Origin: Streptomyces sp.
Lineage (GTDB): Bacteria; Actinomycetota; Actinomycetes; Streptomycetales; Streptomycetaceae
Assembly: GCF_019510245.1 (NCBI RefSeq)
Contig: NZ_JAEKKT010000149.1
Location: 1-55,708, forward strand
DNA: 55,708 nt
Direction: 5' to 3'
Shown: positions 49,440 to 55,708 of the stretch, piece after piece
How positions within the stretch are numbered: position 1 is the stretch's first letter
Layout: the number at the start of each line of letters is the position of its first letter
Translations under genes and position numbers: made by a program
Notes under the pieces: generated by a model
What the model saw: the letters and a program-made list of their open reading frames with translations, nothing else
What the model was told of the DNA's origin: nothing
Database searches by the model: none

Positions 49440-50822
49440 GTGGCCGCAGCCAGCACCCCCGATACGGCACCTGCCGCACCCGCTGTGAAGCGGGACCGCA
49501 CCCATTACCTGTACATCGCCGTGATCGCAGCGGTGGCCCTCGGCATCGTCGTGGGGCTCGTCTGGCCCGACGCCGGCGTCGAGCTGAAGCCGCTCGGGAC
49601 CGGCTTCGTCAACCTGATCAAGATGATGATCTCGCCGATCATCTTCTGCACGATCGTGCTCGGGATCGGGTCCGTACGGAAGGCCGCCAAGGTCGGTGCC
49701 GTCGGTGGCATCGCGCTCGGCTACTTCCTGGTGATGTCGCTGGTCGCGCTCACCATCGGCCTCGTCGTCGGCAACATCCTGCACCCCGGTGACGGACTGC
49801 ACATCACCAACGCCCTCAAGGCCACCGGGCACGCCCAGGTGGACTCCGAGGCGCTCGGCGGTGTCGACTTCGTCCTGTCGATCATCCCGACCACGTTCGT
49901 CTCCGCCTTCACCGAGGGCCAGGTGCTGCAGACGCTGCTGATCGCGCTGCTCGCCGGGTTCGCGCTGCAGGCCATGGGGTCGGCCGGGCAGCCGGTGCTG
50001 CGCGGTGTCGAGCACATCCAGCGGCTCGTCTTCCGCATCCTCGGCATGATCATGTGGGCCGCGCCGATCGGTGCGTTCGGTGCCATCGCGGCCGTCGTCG
50101 GGTCCGCCGGCATCGACGCGCTCAAGAGCCTCGCCGTGCTGATGCTCGGCTTCTACGTCACCTGTGTGCTGTTCGTCTTCGTGGTGCTGGGCACGGTGCT
50201 GCGGGTCGTCACCGGGCTCAACATCTTCCTGCTGTTCAAGTACCTCGCCCGCGAGTTCCTGCTGATCCTGTCCACCTCCTCCTCCGAGTCCGCGCTGCCG
50301 CGGCTCATCGCGAAGATGGAGCACCTCGGCATCAGCAAGCCGGTCGTCGGCATCACCGTGCCGACCGGGTACTCCTTCAACCTCGACGGCACCATGATCT
50401 ACATGACCATGGCGTCGCTGTACATCGCGGACGCGCTCGGTACGCCGATGTCGGTCGGCGAGCAGATCCCGCTGCTGCTCTTCCTGCTGCTGGCCTCCAA
50501 GGGCGCGGCGGGCGTCAGCGGCGCCGGCCTCGCCACGCTGGCCGGCGGTCTCCAGTCGCACAAGCCCGCGCTGGTGGACGGGGTCGGCCTGATCGTCGGC
50601 ATCGACCGGTTCATGAGCGAGGCCCGCGCGCTGACCAACTTCGCCGGCAACGCGGTCGCGACCGTGCTGATCGGCACGTGGACCAAGGAGATCGACAAGG
50701 CGCGGGTGCAGCGGGTGCTGGCGGGTGAGCTGCCGTTCGACGAGAAGACGCTGCTGGATGAGGGGGAGCCGGTGGTTGCGCCTGACCTTCCCGAGCAGCG
50801 GGAGGAACTGGCGAAGGCGTAG
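49440..50822 (+). CDS. dctA: Cation:dicarboxylate symporter (DctA type)
   Basis: 460 residues of the DAACS family: eight membrane helices and re-entrant loops, with the Ser-rich loop LILSTSSSESALPRL, the NLDGTMIYMTMASLYIA motif, SKGAAGVSGAGLATLAGGL and the FAGNAVATVL substrate region. It takes up C4-dicarboxylates with Na+ or H+. GTG 49440 is chosen by AAGGAGGG five bases upstream; an upstream GTG at 49392 has no such site. It is divergent from a CitA/CitB-type two-component system, which is the usual regulator. Confidence 0.94.
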   Translation: MAAASTPDTAPAAPAVKRDRTHYLYIAVIAAVALGIVVGLVWPDAGVELKPLGTGFVNLIKMMISPIIFCTIVLGIGSVRKAAKVGAVGGIALGYFLVMSLVALTIGLVVGNILHPGDGLHITNALKATGHAQVDSEALGGVDFVLSIIPTTFVSAFTEGQVLQTLLIALLAGFALQAMGSAGQPVLRGVEHIQRLVFRILGMIMWAAPIGAFGAIAAVVGSAGIDALKSLAVLMLGFYVTCVLFVFVVLGTVLRVVTGLNIFLLFKYLAREFLLILSTSSSESALPRLIAKMEHLGISKPVVGITVPTGYSFNLDGTMIYMTMASLYIADALGTPMSVGEQIPLLLFLLLASKGAAGVSGAGLATLAGGLQSHKPALVDGVGLIVGIDRFMSEARALTNFAGNAVATVLIGTWTKEIDKARVQRVLAGELPFDEKTLLDEGEPVVAPDLPEQREELAKA

Positions 50823-50848
50823 TGCGCCGTCGTCGGGTGCGGGTGGGT

Positions 50849-50918
50849 GGGGGCTGGTCGCGCAGTTCCTCCCCCGGCCTTCGGCCGGGGGTACCCCCAG
50901 CGCCCCTTACGGGGCGCC
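50849..50918 (+). repeat. Dispersed intergenic hairpin repeat, copy C (after dctA)
   Basis: The best-preserved copy: GGGGGCTGGTCGCGCAGTTC, then stem CCCCCGGCC-TTCG-GGCCGGGGG, then stem GGCGCCCC-type GCGCCCC-TTAC-GGGGCGC. It starts 27 bases after the dctA stop and likely terminates it. Confidence 0.88.
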
Positions 50919-51006
50919 ACGCAAGCCGCCGGACGTCCGGCTCGGCCTGAACCCGGGCCGGCCGTCCGGTCCACCCCTCGGTGCCGTCTGTCGGCCGTAT
51001 CCACTA

Positions 51007-51039
51007 ACGTGCCGTTCCTGTTCAACGGGAACGGCACGT
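51007..51039 (+). promoter_or_regulatory. 12-bp hairpin in the leader of the DUF2127 gene
   Basis: ACGTGCCGTTCC (51007-51018) pairs perfectly with GGAACGGCACGT (51028-51039), ending 21 bp before the start codon and just before the ribosome site. It could be an operator or an mRNA structure controlling translation. Confidence 0.6.
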
Positions 51040-51060
51040 CGGTATGGGGAGGCACGGGGG

Positions 51061-51834
51061 ATGGCGATCGACTGGGACCGTCGGCACTGCGCACGCAAGG
51101 GGCATGTGACCTATGCCCCGGACGATCCGCGGCTGCGGGTGCGGCTGCACGCGCAGACCGCGGTCGGGGACACCTGGCGGTGTCTGCGGTGCGGCGACTT
51201 CGTGCTCGGCGAGCCGCACGGTTCGGGACCGGCGGCGGAAGCCCCGCTGGTGCCGCGCGGGAAGGTGCTGCGGGACCTGTTCATCCTGCGCTTCCTGGCC
51301 ATCGAGCGGGCCGTGCGCGGGGTGTTCATCGTGCTGGTCGCAGTCGCGGTGTGGAAGTTCAGCAACAGCCAGGACGCGGTGCGCAGGCTCTTCAACGAGT
51401 ACCTGGACACCTTCCGGCCGGTCTTCAGGCACTTCCACTACGACCTCGACCATTCGCCGGTCGTCGGGTCCATCCAGAAGGCCTTCGGCTACAAGCACTC
51501 CACGCTGCTGCTGGTGGCCGGACTGCTGCTGGCGTACGCGCTGATCGAACTCGTCGAGGCGGTCGGGCTCTGGTACGCCAAGCGGTGGGCGGAGTACCTG
51601 ACGGTGGTCGCCACCGCCGCCTTCCTGCCGCTGGAGATCTGGGAACTCACCGAGAAGGTCAGCTATCTGAAGATCGCGACCCTGGTGCTGAACATCCTCG
51701 CCGTGCTCTACATCGCCCTCGCCAAGCGGCTGTTCGGGCTGCGGGGCGGGCGCAGGGCCTTCGACGAGGAACGGCGGAGCGCCTCGCTGCTGGAGGTCGA
51801 GGAGTCCGCGGGGGTCGAGCCGAGCTTGCCTTGA
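51061..51834 (+). CDS. DUF2127 membrane protein
   Basis: 257 residues. The N-terminus has a Cys pair (WRCLRCGDF) that could bind metal. Then LRDLFILRFLAIERAVRGVFIVLVAVAVW starts the DUF2127 domain, with four membrane segments (to about residue 225) and an acidic tail. GGGGAGG lies upstream of the ATG. Its last codons overlap the merR promoter region. The role of DUF2127 is unknown. Confidence 0.88.
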   Translation: MAIDWDRRHCARKGHVTYAPDDPRLRVRLHAQTAVGDTWRCLRCGDFVLGEPHGSGPAAEAPLVPRGKVLRDLFILRFLAIERAVRGVFIVLVAVAVWKFSNSQDAVRRLFNEYLDTFRPVFRHFHYDLDHSPVVGSIQKAFGYKHSTLLLVAGLLLAYALIELVEAVGLWYAKRWAEYLTVVATAAFLPLEIWELTEKVSYLKIATLVLNILAVLYIALAKRLFGLRGGRRAFDEERRSASLLEVEESAGVEPSLP

Positions 51835-51862
51835 CGTCGGCGTCAGGTCCTACGGTCGTAGG
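51826..51862 (+). promoter_or_regulatory. MerR-type promoter of the merR-thioredoxin operon
   Basis: -35 TTGCCT (51826-51831), an elongated 19-bp spacer, and -10 TACGGT (51851-51856). The 19-bp spacing is the hallmark of promoters untwisted by MerR activators. Palindrome TGACG-TCGG-CGTCA (51832-51845) lies in the spacer where MerR proteins bind; a second, CCTACG-GT-CGTAGG (51849-51862), covers the -10. The ATG follows 7 nt after the -10, so the mRNA is leaderless. Autoregulation is likely. Confidence 0.75.
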
Positions 51863-51863
51863 C

Positions 51864-52292
51864 ATGCGAATCGGCGAGCTGGCCGCACGGGCCGGGACCA
51901 CCACGCGGGCCCTGCGGTACTACGAGGCGCGCGGGCTGCTGCCCGCGCGGCGGGCCGGGAACGGGCACCGGACCTACGACGAGAGCGATCTGCGGCTGCT
52001 CAAGCAGATCCGGACGCTGCAGGACTTCGGGTTCGAGCTGGAGGAGACCCGGCCGTTCGTGGAGTGCCTGCGGGCCGGGCACCCGGAGGGCGACACCTGC
52101 CCGGCGTCGCTCGCGGTCTACCGGCGCAAGCTGGCGGAGCTGGACTCGCTGATCGGCGAGTTGCAGGCCGTGCGGGCGAAGGTCGGGGCCCAGCTGGAGC
52201 GGGCCGAGCAGGCCCGGGACGTGCTGGCCGTCGAGGCGCTGGTTCCGGGGGGTCCGGAGCCGACCTGTGAACTGGGAGGGACCGGGCGATGA
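51864..52292 (+). CDS. MerR-family regulator
   Basis: 142 residues. MRIGELAARAGTTTRALRYYEARGLLPARRAGNGHRTYDESDLRLLKQIRTLQDFGF is split as HTH, wing and second helix pair of MerR. The dimerisation helix follows, with two Cys at VECLRAGH and DTCPAS, then a Gly-rich tail with Cys (PTCELGG). These Cys could sense metal or thiol stress, consistent with the thioredoxin gene that overlaps its stop by four bases. The promoter is MerR-like. Confidence 0.92.
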   Translation: MRIGELAARAGTTTRALRYYEARGLLPARRAGNGHRTYDESDLRLLKQIRTLQDFGFELEETRPFVECLRAGHPEGDTCPASLAVYRRKLAELDSLIGELQAVRAKVGAQLERAEQARDVLAVEALVPGGPEPTCELGGTGR

Positions 52293-52636
52293 TCAAGGCG
52301 GCTGGTGTGGCCGAGGTGACGGACGCGGACTTCGCGGCGGAGGTGATCGGGGCGGAGCTGCCGGTGCTGGTGGAGTTCACCGCCGACTGGTGCCCGCCGT
52401 GCCGGCAGATGGGCCCGGTGCTCACCGCCCTCGCGGCGGAGGAGGGCGAGCGGCTGAAGGTGGTGCAGCTGGACGTGGACACCAATCCGGAGACGACGAA
52501 CGCGTACAAGGTGCTGTCGATGCCGACGTTCATGGTGTTCCGGGGCGGTGAGCCGGTGCGGTCGATGGTGGGCGCCCGGCCCAAGCGGCGGCTGCTGGAG
52601 GAGTTGTCCGAGGCGCTGCCCGACGTACTGCGCTGA
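52289..52636 (+). CDS. trxA: Thioredoxin
   Basis: 115 residues with active site TADWCPPCRQM (CPPC rather than the usual CGPC) and cis-Pro SMPTFMVF. It reduces protein disulfides. ATG overlaps the merR stop (ATGA) with GGGAGGGA upstream, so it is coupled to the regulator. CPPC raises or alters redox potential relative to CGPC. A strong terminator follows. It is one of two thioredoxin-fold genes in the window. Confidence 0.93.
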   Translation: MIKAAGVAEVTDADFAAEVIGAELPVLVEFTADWCPPCRQMGPVLTALAAEEGERLKVVQLDVDTNPETTNAYKVLSMPTFMVFRGGEPVRSMVGARPKRRLLEELSEALPDVLR

Positions 52637-52654
52637 ACTGCCGGTAATACGAAG

Positions 52655-52684
52655 AATCCCCCGGACAATTGCGTCCGGGGGATT
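52655..52684 (+). terminator. Rho-independent terminator after trxA
   Basis: AATCCCCCGGAC (52655-52666) pairs perfectly with GTCCGGGGGATT (52673-52684), followed by TCTTTG. Confidence 0.92.
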
Positions 52685-52784
52685 TCTTTGCGTATATTGA
52701 AGAGTTCGTGACCTGAGGTCGAGGTGAAGTCGATGAAGTCACGGAGAAGTTCAGTGGGCACAGTATATCCGGGCGGGAGCGGAA

Positions 52785-55052
52785 TTGTCAAACACCGAAT
52801 TTCCAGACGATGAATTGCGCCACGAGCAGGAATTCATCGATGGACTGTACGCACGGGTGGACGCCCTGCGCGGCGACACCGAGGACTCGGTCGCGGACGC
52901 CCTCGCCCTCGGCGACAAGCCGATGCAGGCCCGCCTGGAGCGGGACATCCTGGTCGCCGAGCGCTCCGGCCTGCTCGCCGCGCTGAACGCCGTGGACGGC
53001 TCGCTGTGCTTCGGCCGCATCGACCTGACGTCCGGTACGAAGCACCACATCGGGCGGATCGGGCTGCGCCTGGACGACGCCGAGCGCACCCCGGTCCTCG
53101 TCGACTGGCGCGCCGAGGTCGCCCGCCCCTTCTACCTGGCCACCGGCCACACCCCGATGGGCCTGCGCCGCCGCCGGCACATCGCCACCGACGGCCGCCG
53201 GGTCGCCGCCCTGCACGACGAGATCCTCGACCTCGGCGACCGGGAGCGCACCGGCCACGAGGACCCGTCCGGCGACGCGGTGCTGCTCGCCGCGCTCAAC
53301 TCGGCCCGTACCGGGCGGATGACCGACATCGTGCAGACCATCCAGGCCGAGCAGGACGAGATCATCCGGGCGCCGTACCGCGGGGTCCTGGTGGTCGAGG
53401 GCGGTCCGGGGACGGGAAAGACGGCGGTCGCGCTGCACCGCGCCGCCTTCCTCCTCTACGAGTACCGGGAACTGCTCGCCAAGCGGGCCGTCCTGATCGT
53501 CGGCCCCAACCCCGCCTTCCTCGGCTACATCGGCGAGGTGCTGCCCTCGCTGGGCGAGACGGGGGTGCTGCTGGCGACGGTCGGCGAGCTGTTCCCCGGC
53601 GTGAAGGCGACGGCGTCCGACACCCCCGGGGCCGCCGCCGTGAAGGGCCGCGCGGACATGGCCGAGGTGCTCGCCGCCGTCGTACGCGACCGGCAGGCGC
53701 TGCCCGACCCCGTCCTCACCGTCGAGCACGACCGCGAGGTGCTGATGCTCGACGACGGCCTGGTGAACATGGCCCGCGAACGCACCCGCGCCGCCCGGCT
53801 CCCGCACAACGTGGCCCGCGAGCACTTCGAGGGCCACATCCTCAACACCCTCACCGACCTCTACGCCGAACGCGTGGGCACCGACCCCTTCGACGGCAGC
53901 AGCCTGCTCGACCCCTCCGACATCACCCAGATCCGCGACGAACTCGCCGAGAACCCCGAGGTCTGGTCCGCCATCGACCAGCTGTGGCCGCGGCTGACCC
54001 CGCAGCGCCTGGTCGCCGACTTCCTCGCCGGGCCCGAGGGATACCTGAGCGACGAGGACGCGGACGCGATCCGCCGCCCGGTGACCCGGGCCTGGACGGT
54101 CTCGGACGTGCCCCTCCTCGACGAGGCGGCGGAGCTCCTCGGCGTGGACGAGCGGGTCGCGCGGGCCCGCGCCGAGCGTGAGCGCGAGACCCAGATCGCC
54201 TACGCCCAGGGCGTCCTCGACGTCTCCTACGCCTCCCGCACCTACGAGTTCGACGACAAGGAGGACAGCGACCCCGAAGCCTCCGAGGTGCTGTCCGCGC
54301 ACGACATCATCGACGCCGAGCGGTTCGCCGAGCGCCAGGAGGAGGAGGACTTCCGCAGCGCGGCCGAACGGGCCGCGGCCGACCGCACCTGGGCGTTCGG
54401 GCACATCATCGTGGACGAGGCGCAAGAGCTGTCGCCGATGGCCTGGCGGCTGCTGATGCGGCGCAGCCCGACCCGCTCGATGACCCTGGTCGGCGACCCG
54501 GCGCAGACCGCGGAGGCGGCCGGCGTCGGCTCCTGGGCGGACATCCTCCAGCCCTACGTGGAGGACCGCTGGGAGCACACCCGCCTCGGCGTCAACTACC
54601 GCACCCCGTCCGAGATCATGGACCTCGCGGCGGCCGTGGTCCGCGCCGAGCACCCGGACTTCGAACCCCCGAGCTCGGTCCGCTCGACCGGCGTACGGCC
54701 GTGGGTCCGCTCGACGGACGACCTTCCCGGCGCCGTCCAGAAGGCGGTCGCCGAACTCACCCCCACCGAGGGCCGGCTGGCGGTGATCGCCCCCCGCGAC
54801 CTGCACCGCGCCCTCGCCGCCCGCCTGGACGGCGTCACGGCCGGCACCGAACCCGACCTGACGCGCACCGTCGTCCTGCTCGACCCGCGCCAGGCCAAGG
54901 GGCTCGAATTCGACTCCGTCCTCGTGGTGGAACCGGACCGCTACGGCACCAGCGACCTGTACGTGGCACTGACCCGGGCCACCCAGCGGCTGGGCGTGCT
55001 GCACACCGGCTCCCTGCCGGACGGGCTCAGGCAGGCCGCAGCCACACCGTAG
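52785..55052 (+). CDS. helD: HelD-like UvrD/Rep-family helicase (RNA polymerase-recycling factor)
   Basis: 755 residues. Walker A GGPGTGKT at 206-213, motif II HIIVDEAQELSP, LVGDPAQT, LGVNYRTPSEI, AKGLEFDSVLVVEPD and YVALTRATQ. The N-terminal ~100 residues are helical and charged, as in HelD proteins that enter the RNA polymerase channels. HelD removes stalled polymerase and in actinobacteria can displace rifamycins (HelR type). TTG start 52785 has GGGAG upstream. The 3' end overlaps glgB convergently by 26 bp. HelD or HelR is left open; I saw no long inverted repeat of the rifamycin-associated type upstream. Confidence 0.9.
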   Translation: MSNTEFPDDELRHEQEFIDGLYARVDALRGDTEDSVADALALGDKPMQARLERDILVAERSGLLAALNAVDGSLCFGRIDLTSGTKHHIGRIGLRLDDAERTPVLVDWRAEVARPFYLATGHTPMGLRRRRHIATDGRRVAALHDEILDLGDRERTGHEDPSGDAVLLAALNSARTGRMTDIVQTIQAEQDEIIRAPYRGVLVVEGGPGTGKTAVALHRAAFLLYEYRELLAKRAVLIVGPNPAFLGYIGEVLPSLGETGVLLATVGELFPGVKATASDTPGAAAVKGRADMAEVLAAVVRDRQALPDPVLTVEHDREVLMLDDGLVNMARERTRAARLPHNVAREHFEGHILNTLTDLYAERVGTDPFDGSSLLDPSDITQIRDELAENPEVWSAIDQLWPRLTPQRLVADFLAGPEGYLSDEDADAIRRPVTRAWTVSDVPLLDEAAELLGVDERVARARAERERETQIAYAQGVLDVSYASRTYEFDDKEDSDPEASEVLSAHDIIDAERFAERQEEEDFRSAAERAAADRTWAFGHIIVDEAQELSPMAWRLLMRRSPTRSMTLVGDPAQTAEAAGVGSWADILQPYVEDRWEHTRLGVNYRTPSEIMDLAAAVVRAEHPDFEPPSSVRSTGVRPWVRSTDDLPGAVQKAVAELTPTEGRLAVIAPRDLHRALAARLDGVTAGTEPDLTRTVVLLDPRQAKGLEFDSVLVVEPDRYGTSDLYVALTRATQRLGVLHTGSLPDGLRQAAATP

Positions 55053-55708
55053 CCAGCGGCGGCAGGGTCAGCCGGATGCTCGCGGGGCGGCCGTGGCTGC
55101 CCTGCGGCTCCGGTTTGACCGGGTCGGGGTGGGTGACGTCGCTGCCGCCGTAGCGGGCCAGGTCGGTGTTGAGGGTCTCGTGCCAGGCGGGGACCTCCTC
55201 CGGCACGCCCAGGCGGTAGTCGCGGACCACGGGGGAGAGGTTGGAGACGGCGAGGAGCGGCGTGCCCTCGGCGTCCAGGCGGAGGAAGGCGAAGATGTTG
55301 TCCTCCGCCGCGTCCCCCACGATCCACTGGAAACCGGCGGGTGCCGTGTCCCGCTGCCACAGGGCCGGGGTCGCCCGGTACACCGAGTTGAGGTCGCGGA
55401 CCAGATCCCGGACGCCCCGGTGGTCGGCCGCCGCGCCGTACTCCGGGTCGAGCAGCCACCAGTCCGGGCCGTGCGCCTCCGACCACTCCGAGCCCTGCGC
55501 GAACTCCTGCCCCATGAAGAGGAGCTGCTTGCCCGGGTGGGCCCACATGAAGGCCAGGTAGGCGCGGTCGTTGGCGCGCTGCTGCCACCAGTCGCCGGGC
55601 ATCTTCGAGACGAGCGAGCGCTTGCCGTGCACGACCTCGTCGTGGGAGATGGGCAGGACGTAGTTCTCGCTGTACGCGTACACCATCGAGAAGGTCATCT
55701 CGTGGTGG
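55027..55708 (-). CDS. glgB: 1,4-alpha-glucan branching enzyme, C-terminal part (5' end outside window)
   Basis: About 226 residues up to the window edge. NYVLPISHDEVVHGKRSL carries the catalytic-domain His-Asp pair of the GH13 branching enzymes, then FMWAHPGKQLLFMGQEFAQGSEW and the C-terminal beta domain. It forms alpha-1,6 branches in glycogen. Streptomyces has two glgB genes tied to two sporulation-phase glycogen deposits; position next to helD suits the SCO5440 copy. The stop lies inside the helD coding region on the opposite strand. Confidence 0.93.
   Translation of the reverse strand, partial: HHEMTFSMVYAYSENYVLPISHDEVVHGKRSLVSKMPGDWWQQRANDRAYLAFMWAHPGKQLLFMGQEFAQGSEWSEAHGPDWWLLDPEYGAAADHRGVRDLVRDLNSVYRATPALWQRDTAPAGFQWIVGDAAEDNIFAFLRLDAEGTPLLAVSNLSPVVRDYRLGVPEEVPAWHETLNTDLARYGGSDVTHPDPVKPEPQGSHGRPASIRLTLPPLATVWLRPA

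Noticed and set aside
1..55708. tRNA, rRNA, CRISPR array, insertion sequence or prophage
   Set aside because: I looked for T-loop-like GGTTCGA sequences in tRNA context, regularly spaced repeats, transposase or integrase motifs and terminal inverted repeats, and found none convincing.

Overview
The window is chromosomal DNA from a Streptomyces species. It has very high G+C with strong G/C third-position bias, frequent GTG and TTG starts, the actinobacterial mismatch-repair nuclease NucS, and the apical cytoskeletal genes scy and filP. Gene order matches, as far as I recall it, the S. coelicolor core segment from about SCO5388 (nucS) to SCO5440 (glgB). I see no phage, insertion sequence, tRNA, rRNA or CRISPR array, so this is mainly conserved core genome with a few decayed or variable spots.

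Layout. 1-3759: tail of a Ser/Pro/Thr-rich protein, nucS, a small conserved protein, a flavin-dependent (LLM) oxidoreductase and a small zinc-ribbon-like protein. 3789-7726: two tandem paralogous ABC-2 exporter operons. 7768-13707: a maleylpyruvate-isomerase-like protein, filP and scy. 13900-16711: methylmalonyl-CoA epimerase, acetoacetyl-CoA thiolase and the GTPase chaperone MeaB; their partner mutase subunit icmA lies at 27885-29585. 17129-24431: an MFS transporter, an AbsC-type MarR regulator, three tandem AIM24 genes, a broken DUF6191 gene, DUF3817 plus a thiamine-binding protein, and an SRPBCC-DUF4166-TetR operon behind two palindromic operators. 24444-31576: an ArsR/MFS divergent pair, a MarR gene, a second DUF3817, icmA with a perfect 20-bp operator, a TetR gene and a thioredoxin-TPR protein. 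31577-36133: a palindrome-rich intergenic region, a three-gene envelope operon (DUF6230, DUF6114, Ser-rich secreted protein) and a decayed FG-GAP-like gene. 36210-42308: pyk, ackA, pta and pfkA, a carbon-overflow node. 42398-50822: an HTH regulator, a sugar ABC importer without its own ATPase, a GNAT acetyltransferase and a two-component system divergent from a dicarboxylate symporter. 51061-55708: DUF2127, a MerR-thioredoxin operon, a HelD-like helicase and the truncated 3' end of glgB.

How the genes work together. Epimerase, MeaB and IcmA serve C4/C5 acyl-CoA rearrangement, which feeds methylmalonyl-CoA, a polyketide precursor. Pfk, Pyk, Pta and AckA control glycolytic flux and acetyl-CoA/acetate exchange. 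Scy and FilP organise the growing hyphal tip. The least understood parts are the DUF6230/DUF6114/Ser-rich operon, the AIM24 trio and the SRPBCC-DUF4166-TetR operon. Many genes have no Shine-Dalgarno but carry a TANNNT box 6-8 nt before the start codon, which indicates leaderless mRNAs; I used this to choose several starts. Gene identities come from reading the translations and from memory of the families. No database search was run.
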